From Plantago major (lineage: Eukaryota; Streptophyta; Magnoliopsida; Lamiales; Plantaginaceae): a DNA stretch of 64,000 bases. The notes beneath the pieces are model-generated. The model saw nothing but the letters and a program-made list of their open reading frames with translations. It searched no databases and was not told the origin of the DNA. Location of the stretch: the NCBI GenBank assembly GCA_026545765.1, contig JAIFAC010000025.1, positions 62,001-126,000 of the forward strand, written 5' to 3'. The stretch's first letter is position 1. The number at the start of each line of letters is the position of its first letter. A program made the translations under genes and the position numbers. Below are positions 25,380 to 37,112 of the stretch, piece after piece.

Positions 25380-26230
25380 GTACTACTTCATTCTATGCCC
25401 CCATTCCCCAATGTGGCCTATTTTGATCATTGATCAGATCAGAGCTATAAGAGGATGGTTAGCAACATGAAAAAGCACCATAAAGCCGGTTCATACGGGG
25501 GATGATGAGTGGGCACTGGCAGAATATCGAGGGATCCCTTTGTCGTGACACGGCAAAGAATGGGCGAAACCGGTTGACCGAGGTGCAGATGGTACTGGCC
25601 AGCATCATTATGGTCGCGTTGTTACGGATCGCCATTTCTGCTAGTATATATATTTATGACTTGGAATATGATTTGTACATATGTTTTTTGTTTTCATTTC
25701 TAATAACTTACTACTTGTTTGCATGTTCTTCACCATGTCGGGAGCCTCATCGCTTCTTCACCACTTCAAGAAGGCAAAAATGAAGAATGGCATCTGGATT
25801 GATCCTAGGGCCGAGCTAATTGGGGTACGTTTCTTTGTTAAAGTTCACATTTGCATTTGTGTATATTATATATCGAGCGTATCTTCCTAAAACTATATCT
25901 CATTTCGTATGCACTCACACTTCAGTTGAGGTGGAGCGGATCATGGAGGAGAGGATGATCGTGGTATGAGCTCACAATTCAAAAGAAAGACCGGATATTC
26001 TTCCAAGTTAACTGATGGACGCCAAGGTCGAGTGTATGGGATCGGCATTTGGGCTCGCATCGACGGGTAGCCCGTGTCTCAGGCATCCTCATCACGTGGA
26101 AATTTCTACACACAAGAGCAGGTGAATGAGCTAATTAATCCTCTCAAGCAAACGATCGATCAACTGCTAGAGAATCAAGATCGTATCACTCTGGATGGAT
26201 GAGATGGCACAGATGTTGGTCTAAAAGTAA
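25380..26230 (+). pseudogene. CACTA TnpA-like (plant transposase_24) remnant
   Basis: Pieces in several frames match the order of this family. At about 25505-25590 comes a HWQNIEGSLCRDTAKNGRNRLTE stretch (kept here as key words W..., AKN.RNR). Then 25735-25815 gives SGASSLLHHFKKAK. Near 26015-26100 is DGRQG.VYGIGIWA, and 26100-26210 ends in TQEQVNELINPLKQTIDQLL and a final MDEMAQML coiled-coil type tail. In autonomous elements the product binds subterminal repeats. Introns may explain some gaps; stops and frame changes show that this copy is dead as read. Assignment rests on pattern memory, not a search. Confidence 0.55.
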
Positions 26231-26688
26231 CCAACAACCACCGCCTCCTCCCGGTTCTTAGATGCTCATGTACTTATGTTGTTCTAGCTACATACTTTCA
26301 CACTATCTCATCTTGTTCGGATATTTAGTCTTCTGTTCGGATATTTTATCGAATCTCTATTTTAATTAATGCAATTTTATCACTGTCGAGTATATTATCT
26401 ACAACTATATTGAGTGTAAAACAGGTGAAATGTGAAAAATAGGAAAAAATAAAAAAATGCAGTTTAGAGACGGATTATATCCGTCCCTAATGGCCAACGA
26501 GCATTAGGGACGGATAATATCCGTCTATCCGTCAAATATTCGTCTCTATTTAGGGACGGATAAAATATCCGTCCCTATTTGGTTAGAGACACCCGTTTTA
26601 AGGACGTGCGTCTCTTTTCATCCGCCCCTAACGGATTAGTGGACGAATGGGGGGTTTAGACGGATTAACCCAAATTTTTGTAGTGGTT

Positions 26689-27534
26689 AACTAGCTTCTC
26701 GGTGCCCATCCACACCACTTAATAGATCCAACCAACATGATAAGCCCACTCATAATCCTTCTCTACCCCTTCAATTCATTTGTCTTCTTCCGACTTACTA
26801 ACTTGATTGAAGTTTCCTTGGCCGGCTACCTTTGGAACCTCACGCCTCTAGGTTTGCTATTGTTGTCTTGTAGGTTGCTGATGCCGCCAATTTATTACCT
26901 AATTTCGATTGTATATTTCGAAGCTTCTACACTACGGCCCAATTGGGGGCCCTAGCTATCAAAAAGGAGGCAATCAATAGCAATGACCATGGCACACCAT
27001 GAAGAACCATTCCTCGAAGAGATAGAGGAGATAAATGCCACCGCTTAAATTAGAGCTCTAACAGCCCTGCGCAAGAGAACACAAACAAGATCTAGCTCCA
27101 TGAGAATGAGAACCGAATCGTTCGCCAATAGAACTTCAATGAAAAGGTGGAATCCTTTTTCATCAGACAAACTCTCACCAGAAGCTCCAACACCGAGGCT
27201 ACTTCCTCCTTGACAAACTTAGGGAACTCGTGGTGGAGAAACCACCACACAATTGAAGCTCGCCACTTAACTTTTGAGGAGGCGGAAGGGGTGATTCCCA
27301 TAACTCCAGTCTCTCAAATGGCGAATGCTCCACCAAGGCCTAATCAAGTCACGGTCATCACCAACAAGAGGGTCTCATTAGAGGTCAACCCAAGTGGTGC
27401 ACAATGAATCACCACGACAACACCATCCAAGTGTAAGTTAGGTATATAACTTACTAACCCTCATGCGGACATGTATAGCAATGAGGAGCTAGCCTCAAAT
27501 GATGAGCTTGGAAAAAGATTATTTAAAGGATCCT
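26689..27534 (+). mobile_element. Ty3-like LTR remainder, PBS-like site and gag start
   Basis: 26689-26935 continues the block broken by CACTA 2. Around 26938-26955 CCCAATTGGGGGCCCT resembles the LTR end plus tRNA primer site of Tat-type Ty3 elements (normally ..TTGGCGCC..), but it is degraded. About 26983-27406 gives a gag-like reading: MTMAHHEEPFLEEIEE, then, after frame changes, NEKVESFFIRQTLTRSSN and the 27147-27407 ORF. The stop at 27405 and the loss of sequence beyond it show truncation before CACTA 3. This is a weak family call. Confidence 0.4.
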
Positions 27535-28029
27535 CAGATTTCTAAAAATTCATTTAGCGACGGAGGCTAAGCAAATGGCGATCGTCGCCTACCGGGCGAC
27601 GGATAATATCGTCGTCCCACTAGAGCCGGCGGCGGATGATGATAGATAATCCGCCCAATTCGCGGATTATCTTGTTTGACCTTCTTTAAAAAAATCGATT
27701 ATTGGCGGCGGATGCATGCGACGGATAGATTCTATCCGCCCAATGTATTGGAATTAGTGACTAATCTCAAATTCCACAAAATTTTTTTTTTTTTAAATTT
27801 TGTTTTTAATATTAATCTTGTTTTTCAGATTTCACCTATTTAATCAATATAATGCTCGATAATCAATCAATTATACGGAAAATGTTTCAATAAATGATAA
27901 ATCAAAATGTAATATCCATAAGTCTAGATTATCTCAATGTCTAAATATAATATATCCGAACGTAAATATACATATACATAACTAGCTACTGCACGTGGGG
28001 TGGGTCATTAACTGGGATATGAAAGACTC

Positions 28030-28800
28030 CATCAGAATCAAGGCGCTCGTTCTCCTCCTTCGTTTCTCTCGTCATACGCCCATCTCCTCCTTTGTTCTCT
28101 ATCGCCGCCCATCCTCGTGCAACATGTTCTGACCTGCGATCACCATATCCGAGACGAGCTCGTGTGAAGGACCTCTAAATCACCGGGATGATGAGGAGCA
28201 ATTCAAGAAGCTAAGCTCAAACCGAGGCTCCAGTCCATATATTTGTCCTTTGTTGTCCGGTTTGTTGACTCTAAGAAGATGTTGTCAACTTGTTCACCGA
28301 CAAGACATCACCCGCTCTTCCTCGCCTCGCTACCGAGCATCAACCTCACCAAATCGTAAATAGCATATATCATGATCGCCATCGTTTTCAAAAATAACTT
28401 GTAATAGTGTACAAATATGAACTTTAAGCAACATAAACATACCATAATAGACTCGGTCCGAGTCACCCATACCCTTATGCTTGGCCTTCAGATGTCATAC
28501 TTGGATTTCACCTCCGTAACATCCTAACAACATATATAGTCAACAATTTATCATCTCACAAGTAATAGAAAGGAGACAATATTACACGTAATGCTATATT
28601 GAAAAAACATATATATACTTACCGATCGTAATAATAAGTGAGAGTAGATCGCCTCCCAAGGTGGTGAACGCCCTTCTCACGACGATCGAGACGCCTGGTT
28701 CGCTTGTTGATGTAGGCATTATTCTCAACATCAGTTCGAGACCAGTAGGCATCCAAAAGGGCCCACTCCTCTGCATCAACCTGTGGAGGCATTGGACCAT
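28030..28800 (-). pseudogene. TnpA-like remnant of CACTA 3
   Basis: On the minus strand about 28770-28625 reads WALLDAYWSRTDVENN followed by INKRTRRLDRREKGVHHLG. This fits the W..f..yw.s..fk..N..NR.k....HH.G pattern of plant transposase_24. About 28080-28010 ends the frame with MTRETKEENERLDSDGVFH, a typical coil-rich tail. Parts between are in other frames or may be introns. Compared with CACTA 2 the two copies differ strongly, so they are not a recent duplication. Confidence 0.5.
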
Positions 28801-29079
28801 TCCGATCCCGAATGGCTTTCCAAGTAGACCATATCCCTGTACAGTTTAGATCCCATACCAGTAAATACGCTAGATCCGAGGATCACCTGCGAGAATGAAG
28901 TACTCCTTCATTCCCAATTTCATACAACATCCAAAGTCAATATATATAACGCCACCATGTTACATCAATTTAATAAGATACAACACATAATATATATTTC
29001 GACATTCCAATTTCATACAACATCCAAAGTCAATATATATAACGCCACCATGTTACATCAATTTAATAAGATACAACAA

Positions 29080-29255
29080 CATGTATATGGTGACTAACAT
29101 ATCACCCAAACAAAGTGGCTAACATACCACTCACATATAGTGGCTAACATACCACTCACATTGTCCTAAATTTTACTAACACAATGGTGACTAACATATC
29201 ACCCAAATAAAGTGGCTAATATACCACTCACATACAGTTGTTAACATACCACTTA
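29080..29255 (-). repeat. Inverted copy of the CACTA tandem repeat
   Basis: Repeats of GTGACTAACATATCACCCAA and GTGGCTAACATACCACTCAC are the complement of the words in the 24949-25310 block. There are about three units. A second short direct repeat of about 95 bp lies just before it (about 28915-28975 and 29005-29075). Confidence 0.8.
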
Positions 29256-30114
29256 TATTAAAACCATTATAATAACAAATAAAGGAATGTCATATTTTAA
29301 CTTACTCAAGACTCATCAAAGTACTCGCCTCATGCGGTCCGAGATGTGAGACCAACACTCACCACCCACCTTCTCTCTCGCTCAAAGATGTCACTAGCTA
29401 GTTTGTTGTGGACCTCCAGGCCATAAATCGTTGTCAATGTATAAGATACAAGAAATAAATATTTATTACTTTAGTACAACAATTTATACTTGTCAACTAT
29501 CATAAGTTATGTTCTGCATATTTAAGAAGAATGTATAATACTTATCAAGGCGTGACCAAGAGGAAAATCACAGTAACCCGTCCACGTAACGCTGGGATTC
29601 TGCATCCCACTCGAGGTAGGGACAATCGTCCTCCTCAGATCCGTCCGACTGTAGAGCCCCGCTATGATCGTGGGGTCTCAGAAACTGAGACCTTAGCCAC
29701 TGACTTCTGAGCCCTCACCCTCGACCTCTCGACCCACCATCATGCGGATGGTGCGTGTAGAAGCGATAGGTGGTCTCTGTCATGCATCTGCATAAACATG
29801 ATATAAGTTATATTAGCTTCAATCAATTGTTACGCCATTACATAATAGTATAGTTACATTAGCTTCAATTTTACCATAATATTTGGTTTCATATATCAAC
29901 TAATGATTACTAGTTATACAAGGCAAAGACAAAACGGATAAAACTCATCAATCTCTTGCAGCTCCTCACCACTTGTGACGCCCCTACTACGTAACTTGCA
30001 TTCCAACATGATCTACATCCTCCTCCCAATACACCATGCACATGTTCCGACAACCAAAACGTACTCGATAAGCGGCCCTAAATCCGCCTCTCCTCCATCG
30101 AGGTATGCCATGGA

Positions 30115-30372
30115 CTAAGCTTCCTCACCATGATGAATCCATACATGATACTCGGGCATGAATCCATTACGTCTCAAGTCTTTCTCAATCCAGGAGTCAT
30201 AAATTGCTAGTTCTGCAGGTTTCCAATGCAAGGACACTTTATCAACCCCTTGCACAAGCCGACGTCCCATGGCAAACGTGATGAAACCTTTAACCCCTTT
30301 TACAAAACTCCTACAAACTCTGTCATTTACCGCCGTACGATCGTACATCCATGAACGGTCGGAATATATTAG
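30115..30372 (-). pseudogene. TNP2 transposase-associated domain (N-terminus)
   Basis: The reading begins DRSWMYDRTAVNDRVCRSF, continues VKGVKGFITFAM and ends GFMPEYHVWIHHGEE. This matches the transposase-associated domain at the start of CACTA TNP2 proteins (DRSWMY.R, F.GV..FI..A, L...GF...Y..W..HGE). The zinc-ligand cysteines expected in the middle (CPC..C) are not seen: the segment reads VDKVSLHWKPAELAI. The DDE core that should follow is absent, so no active transposase is encoded here. Confidence 0.8.
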
Positions 30373-31570
30373 ATACTTCGTATCTTTGATCGTTCAATTG
30401 ATTAGATCGTATTTAATTTATTAGATCGATTCCAATTCTTAGATTGTAGAGATTAATTGTTAATTATTATATGTTCCTTATAATTTCATGATTAATTATT
30501 AAGTGTTCGATATGTTACAAAATTTCCCATGTATTTTAACCATTTCAACCACTTACTACTACGAAAGTTATAAATTATAAATTACACGTTAATATAATCA
30601 ACAAATGGTCTCAAAACACTTAACTAAATCCTCGCTATTCAGTACATATATCGACTTATCAAATCAAAACTACTTTACATTATACTAATTAACAATCTAA
30701 GTGATAGCAATCTCAAAGTTAATTTACTAAATCTTAACATTATACTAATTAACTAGTAATACTAATTTGATATATATACTTAACATTAAACTAAATTAAA
30801 TTAACAAAATTTCCAAATTTGTCAAAAAATTAGGGTTTCAAAACACTAATCGTAATACATATACAAAAAACATCAAACATGAAAATCAAGTCAATCAATT
30901 AAACTTCAAACATGATTTTTCATGCTAATCAATCATCAAACAATAAATCAATTTCACAACAAAATCAATCAATCGACAACCCAAGCTTAACCCACTACTT
31001 CATATAACATATACTAGCTACCATAATTGTTTACAAACATACAATTGATCCAAATTATCAAAAAATTACAAATTTAGAATAGTTGTGGTTTAGCCTAATA
31101 CCTCAAATTGTGGTAAAAATAACCAAGAAGTATGAAATTGATCGACCACCCAAGCTCCTTGTTCCACGAGCAATTGATACCAAGATCGTCAATGCAACGG
31201 ATTATCGACGGAATACCAAGAGCTGAAGAATGGAGGAACCGGGAGTAATCGAAAATGGAGATTTACAATCGCTTCCGTAATTTATTCTTGTGTAGCGGAT
31301 CGCTATCCGCTTAGCTATCTGTATTAGTAGTACGACGGATAGTTTATCCGTCGGACAAATTATTATTTTTTAATGTAGCGACTGGATAATTTATCCGTCG
31401 CTATTTTTTATTTTAATAAAATTTTAAATGATTTTTGAATTTTTTAAAATTAAAATAAAAGTCAATTGCTTAGATTTGGATAAAATTTATCCGCTACCCA
31501 AAGTGATCCGTCGCTATCAGATTTACGGATAAAATCACGCCTTTCCATCGCTTTTTTCATTTCTAGAAGT

Positions 31571-32570
31571 CTTTACGGCGTTACACAATCAAGAAGAACT
31601 TTCCAATATATTTGATGACTCTCGTTTGTGATAACCTTAGTGGTGAATAAACTCTAAAAATGTTCTATGTTCAACAATTTTCTCAAGAATCACAAGGGTA
31701 TCGATACTTATATTCGTGTGTGGAAGACTTTTGCCAAGTGTTGTATAACTTCATAAAGTGATGATAAGCAGAATGAATAAATAGCTTACTAAATAAGTAC
31801 TACACAAGTTTATAGTGGTATCTGAAGGTGGTGTAATTCTTCAACTAATCCACTTCACCATTTTCTCAGGACTTTAATTCACTACGACAAAAAGTTGAGT
31901 TTCGTTAAGAAATCTTATACTTAGCTAAATACCTTTTACCTAAGTTCCCAACTTATTAACCTTAAACTTTTCTTAACTTCCCAAATACTCGGCTCCTTCC
32001 AAGGGTTTTTCCTGAACTTCCCAAGTCAAGTACTACCTCCCTTCTTCCTTTGCACGCTTGATGATGTATTTGTTTTGTAGTGGTTTTGTTAAGGCAATGG
32101 ACGCTTAAATAACAATATTTTAGTTACTTCAGTGATCAAGAAATTCAACCAAAGTTCTTGTGTTTCGAAGAATTGGCGTTTTATTTCGGGAAAAGTAAGA
32201 CTTGTTCATTTTAGAATAAAGAAAACTTTTATAGTTGTAATTTAAAAGCATGTTCTATTTACTCACAAGTAGCTTCACAATGGTTAAGTCTTGAAGGAGA
32301 GTTTTAGGAACTTAAAATTGGAGAGATTGATAATAGCTAGCTCAATGCTCAATTCTTTGGTGTGTCTTCTCAAGTGCCAAGTGTTCCTATTTATAGACAA
32401 ATAGTTTTGTTTGAAAATTATCCGCTTCGTGTAATTTAAACTTAGAGCGAAGTGTTTCTACAAATCAGTCACAAGATGTCCAACAACGTTTTAAATTTTT
32501 ATAGGTGAATTTACAAATTCACGAAGTACCGCATGGTTCTTATTTTAAAAATATCGTGTCAATTTGTGAC
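31571..32570 (-). mobile_element. Copia LTR copy (SIRE-like family), probably solo or truncated
   Basis: 31815-32045 contains GTGGTATCTGAAGGTGGTGTAATTC and repeated words like TTCCCAAGTCAAGTAC, in the same order as the copia LTR at 58790-59120. This places it in the same family and in the same (minus) orientation. No primer site or gag lies next to it. It directly precedes the 5' UTR of the CWC21 gene, so it may contribute promoter sequence. Borders are approximate. Confidence 0.5.
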
Positions 32571-32676
32571 AGGCCCAATAAATAAGCTAGTAAGCCGAAG
32601 CCTATCGAAAAATCAATCAATCTATCTATCTATCATCATCATCATCACAAGTCTAGGTTAGGGTTCTGAAAGGAGA

Positions 32677-35282
32677 ATGTACAACGAATCGGTCTGCAAA
32701 CCGCTAGGGTTCCGCACGAACGGGTATGTACAGTCGAACAGGTTCTTCGTGAGGCCGAAGACGAACAAAGTGCTTACAGACTCAATAAGGGCTTCGAATC
32801 CGGTCAAGGTACCGGAGGTGTCAGTCGGAAGCCCAATAAGGATATACTTGAGCACGATCGCAAGCGTCAGATCCAGCTCAAGCTTCTCGTCTTGGAGGAG
32901 AAATTGATTGATCAGGGTTACACCGATTCTGAGATTGCTGATAAATTGGATCAGGCTAGGTTTCTCTCGACCGATGCTGCTTCTAAGGAGCTTGAGGATG
33001 GTGAATTCAGATCTACTCTTTTCTCTGAAAGGTAGGTACCTTTACCTTTTTTTTTTTTTTTTTGTATATCTGATCTCGTTATAGCAGTGTTATTGATTGC
33101 ATATCGATTCCAGTTCAGATGAATAAATATCTAATTATTCATGTGTTATATATACCCTTGCAAATTAGGGAGGAATTAGTATAACATTTGGGTTGTGCTG
33201 TATTGTATTATAGTTCTATATGTGTATACTTAATGTCTTAATTCTATTGGTTAAGTTGCTTACTTGCTTATAATGTATTTGGGGCCTCAAAGAATGGCCC
33301 TTTTCGGATTTTGACTGAATCAAGACTGTATGTATCATTGTGTTTATAGGGTTTCAGAGACACAGACTCATCATGTTGCTGCCTTGAAGGAAAGGAAGAT
33401 GGAAACGATGAGAGCTGCTCTTGGGATCAAGTCTGAATCTGAGAAGGAAGAAGAGAAACGCAAGCATGACCAAGCATTAGAGCTTGAAGAAAATCTGGCT
33501 GAGGAAATACCAAGATATATCCATGGGAGGGGCTCTTCTGATGAAAGTGATGAAGATGTTGCACCGAAGAGTAGAAGCAAAAATAAAGTTAAGAGGCATG
33601 AAGGCAGAAAGGCCCGTGCTACCTCCTCAGATTCAGATAGGAGTGGTTCTGATGTTGATGTTAAGGGGAGACATGAATCACCTTTGAGGAAACAACCAGA
33701 TAGACATAGAGGGAAAAGAGGAAAAAGTGATTCTGATTCTTCCGATTCTCAGTCTGGCTCTGATACCGATTCTGGTGATGATAGAAAATATCAGAAGGGT
33801 CGGAGTGTAAGGTCCAACTCTGATAGCCGGAACAGGCGATACCAAAAGGCGAGGAAGATTCCAAAAAGCACGCGCCATGATTCTGATGATGATTATAGTT
33901 CTGACGACAACCGTGCCCGTGACATTCAAAAGCCAAAAAGCAGACGACATGATGGTTCACCAAGAGCCAATAATTCTGGAAAGCAATTGAGGATGAGAAA
34001 TTCCAACTCTGATGACGATAGCTCTGACAAAGGCATGATCAGTAGGATTCAAGTGGGGAAGGAGCAACCAAAGAGCTTGAATGAACGACTGGAGGACAAG
34101 TCAAAGAGGCATGATTCAACAAAAGAGATCCGTGATTCAGCAAAGGAGATTCGGCATGTGCGAGCCACAACTGAAATGGAGGGAGACCGGAATAAGGAGG
34201 GTAATAGGAAAGATCGAAGACCAATAAGATCTGGTGGACGCAATGTTGATGATGAGGACAGTAGGTATGCTATTCTTGACAAGCATGATTCCCGACGTGA
34301 GAGTAGGCATGAAGATCGAGGTCATGAAAAGCGGAGCCGAAGGGAAAGGGACGATGTTGATGATGAGGACAGTAGGTATGCTATTCTTGACAAGCATGAT
34401 TCCCGACGTGAGAGTAAGCATGAAGATCGAGATCATGAAAAGCGGAGCCGAAGGGAAAGGGACGATGTTGATGAGGACAGTAGGGATGCTATTCTTGACA
34501 AGCATGATTCCCGACGTGAGAGTAAGCATGGAGATCGAGGTCATGAAAAGAGGAGCCGAAGGGAAAGGGACGATGTTGATGATGAGGACAGTGGGGATGC
34601 TATTCTTGACAAAACTGATTCCCGACGTGAGAGTAAGCGTGAAGATCAAGGTCATGGAAAGTGGAGTCAAAGGGAAAGGGACGATGTTGATGATGAAGAC
34701 AGCGAGGATGCTATTCTTAATAAGAATGAGTCCCGACGTGAGAGCAAGCGTGAAGATCGAGGTCATGAAAAGTGGAGTCAAAGGGAAAGGGACGATGTTG
34801 ATGATGAAGACAGTAGGGATGCTATTTTTGACAAGAATGATTCCCGACGTGAGAGCAAGCGTGAAGATCAAGGTCATGAAAAGCGGAGTCAGAGGGAAAG
34901 GGACGATGCACCTGTAAGAAAGCATGGAAGAGGTGGAGAAGAATCGTATGGGAGGCGTGAAAAAGAACTAGATGATCAGCTTGTAAAAACTGGAAGAGAG
35001 CGGCTAGAAAAATATGAGAGCAGAAAGGACCATGATGATTATCGAGGTGGAAGAAATCATGAAAACAATGGAGAAGAAGAATCCTATAGGAATCATGAAA
35101 AGGACCGAGATGATCGGAATGTTAAACGCGGAAGAGCTCAGCTAGAAGAGCATGAAAGCAGAAAGGATGACAAGGTTAGAGAATACCCTCAGAAAAGATC
35201 AAGATATGATGAAGTTCATCACAGAGGACGAAGAGATGACAGTGATAGGAATGATGATGATAGGCGGTCTAGGCGCCGATAA
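32677..35282 (+). CDS. CWC21/SRRM2-type spliceosome protein, cwf21 domain plus RS-like tail
   Basis: Two exons: 32677-33031 and 33350-35282 (intron GTAGGT..TTATAG). The protein is nuclear; CWC21/SRRM2 homologues sit next to Prp8 and the 5' splice site in the active spliceosome. Exon 1 opens MYN and carries TNGYVQSNRFFVRPKT, RKPNKDILEHDRKRQIQLK and LEEKLIDQGYTDSEIADKL, the conserved N-terminus and cwf21 domain. Exon 2 continues in frame (VSETQTHHVAALKERKMETM) for 644 codons into a Ser/Arg/Asp/Glu-rich tail with a six-unit repeat. The start was chosen because MYN.IGL is the invariant family start. Exon 1 needs three or four single-base additions near 32687-32790 to keep one frame, mostly in G runs; exon 2 is fully open. 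The cwf21 reading is strong; about 760 residues in total. Confidence 0.93.
34241..34905 (+). repeat. Six tandem 111-bp (37-residue) repeats in the CWC21 tail
   Basis: Units begin at about 34241, 34353, 34464, 34572, 34683 and 34794. Each encodes DVDDEDSRxAIxDKxDSRRE, then SKxEDxGHEKxSxRERD, with one unit a codon shorter. The repeat length is a multiple of three and carries no stop in two other frames, so long overlapping ORFs also appear. Charged alternation (acidic DVDDED, basic SRRE/RRERD) suggests a disordered, interaction-prone segment. Copy number is likely polymorphic. Confidence 0.95.
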
Positions 35283-37112
35283 TAACCATAGTTGGTATTT
35301 TGCTCTTTGAAGTGATGATGGTTAGTTGACTATTGTTACCTTGTGTGTTCACTTAAATACCTTTTTTTTTTTTTGTCATCGCTGAACTTTGAAACTTACA
35401 TTCCTCATTCAGGTTTGTATTAATCTATTTGGTAAGTTGATGGTTTGAAATGTCTATCTCTACATCTTTGGGTGGGTGATAGGTATTCCATTTGGTGAAT
35501 GTGGTGTTTGTATTTGGAGTTGGTTAATTTTCTGTAAATCTTTCTTGCTGAGGATCTTGTGATCCTTCTCTGTCTATTTATGTGATGTCTGTTCCATGTC
35601 ATTCCTGTGTGTCTATCAGGTGTTAATTATGATCTGATTTTATCATTAGCATATTGCATCATATTTTCATCTAATAATTGTAGAAGAATATGTATATCTT
35701 CTTTTTGGCGATCACAGAGTTGGTGTGATGTTCTTTGTAAAAGAGCCATCGTGTATTTGTGATGCTAGAAGTAGGTTTTTTTTTTTTTTTTGGGGTGAAA
35801 AGTAAAAGTTCATGAACTAGAATGTGCGCATGTCTGATCAGTACTCTATTATTGCAATGACATTTTATGTTCTTCAATTTGGCGGGGTGATGGATGCTGT
35901 AGCTGCAAGATGTGATGTACCTTAGTTTGGGTTATGATCTTGAACTATGTGTGTTGTGGTTCGTTGCTTGCACAGGATCTGGGAGTTTTACCTCTGGAGA
36001 ACCTGATGTGAATTGTTGGGTGTAGATCCCGAATTGGCATCAAATCGAACTGATTCCTTTTGTAATAAATCTCTGTTGAACATTATATCTTAGGTTGCCC
36101 ATGTTCCTAACCTAGAATTGAAGTATCCAACTAGAACACAAATATGTGGTGCATTTGCAGATCTTTAAGCTTCCCTTTAAGAATTTTCCATTCAGCGTGA
36201 GTTGTGATTGCCAGTTTTCTGGAAAATTCTTATTAAGAACGGGTGTGAATTGAAACTATTCTAACTATGAAAATTAGCATGCAATTGATGCATTGTCCAT
36301 TGCTGTAAAAAATATTTCCAAATTGCTACTCGCTTCTTTTGTTGAATTAAACCCAAAGTCATCAGATTATTGGCAAATTTGGAAGAGTATGTATTTGGAG
36401 TGCAAAAACTAATAACTATCACAAAAATATGGTACAGCTGAAAAAATGAAGAAACTAATCATGGTCTAGAACTTAATTTCATGGTAAAAAAAAAAACTTA
36501 TACTTCCGCTATGTGGTAGAAATTTCACACTGAATTCTCCTAACCAGTTCGATATTACTGTAGTATTACATATCATCACGGTGAAGCGAGTATTAAAACA
36601 CAATTTATTGAAATAAAAATGTACTGATTAGAGGAACAATATGAAATCTGTCATATATTTTCAAATTTGTTAAATTAAAGTAAGGTAGTATTTCATTTCT
36701 TAAAGAATGTGGTCTTATGAACCGGGACGGAGGGATCACAATACATATCTAAAAATTTCCGGAACCTAAGGCAATATCACCCCTCAGGCCTCAACTGTCA
36801 CGCTCTTAGACACTGCATTTTTCTGTGAGACTATGAAAATGTACTCCAATATTGCATCTAAACCGAATAAATTCATAATTAAACTAGTGCATAAGCTCCC
36901 TTTCATATGCCGAAACAAATCCTGCTCTACGTCGGTCTTCTTACCTTGCATACCAGAACCCGGTTAATTTCTCGTATTGGACTAAACGCGAGGTGCTCTG
37001 ACCAATCCGGATCATCTGATAGCTTCCAATCTCACATTACCATGTGCAAAGGTAAAAGTTTTAACTTCAGCTACCAGCTATCTCCTTTTATACCCTCTCG
37101 ATCACCCTCAGT
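35283..37112. other. Space between the convergent CWC21 and RsmH genes
   Basis: This is the CWC21 3' UTR, then AT-rich DNA with T-runs near 35361 and 35777. At 36715-36735 GGGACGGAGGG preceded by CTTATGAACC resembles the right end of a Stowaway MITE; its left end may be the TATACTTCCGCTATG near 36500 but is not convincing. Small ORFs here have no known domain. Confidence 0.5.

Larger units (their letters stand above)
23215..26685 (+). mobile_element. CACTA (En/Spm) element, 3,471 bp, degenerate
   Basis: It begins CACTACAAGAATAACCG and ends CCAAATTTTTGTAGTG. The flanking triplets are GTT (23212-23214) and GTT (26686-26688). Subterminal repeats of the type TAGGGACGGATA-TATCCGTCCCTA fill 23235-23400 and 26465-26660 in both orientations. 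The interior is oriented left to right and carries frameshifted TnpA-like coding (24100-26230) and a 65-70 bp tandem repeat block. No TNP2 transposase could be read, so it is probably non-autonomous. Confidence 0.93.
27535..31570 (-). mobile_element. Inverted, degenerate CACTA-family element with TNP2 and TnpA traces
   Basis: Left end about GATTTCTAAAAATTCATTTAGCG; right end (as complement) ACTTCTAGAAATGAAAAAAGCG. These are imperfect inverted repeats that lack the usual CACTAC and have no clear 3-bp duplication, so the borders are approximate. Subterminal GCGACGGATA words lie at 27555-27740 and 31290-31560. The interior, read on the minus strand, holds the TNP2 N-terminal domain (30115-30372), a TnpA-like region (28030-28800) and the same tandem repeat as CACTA 2. 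It is therefore a longer relative of CACTA 2 in the opposite orientation, about 850 bp away. Confidence 0.75.

Noticed and set aside
34234-34917. Second + strand ORF of 227 codons in the same repeat
   Set aside because: It is an alternate frame of the 111-bp repeat; the cwf21-containing frame is the coding one.
34137-34925. Antisense ORF of 262 codons with repeated hydrophobic segments, looking like a membrane protein
   Set aside because: It is the complement of the CWC21 tandem repeat; the hydrophobic pattern comes from reading charged codons backwards, and the repeat length keeps all frames open.
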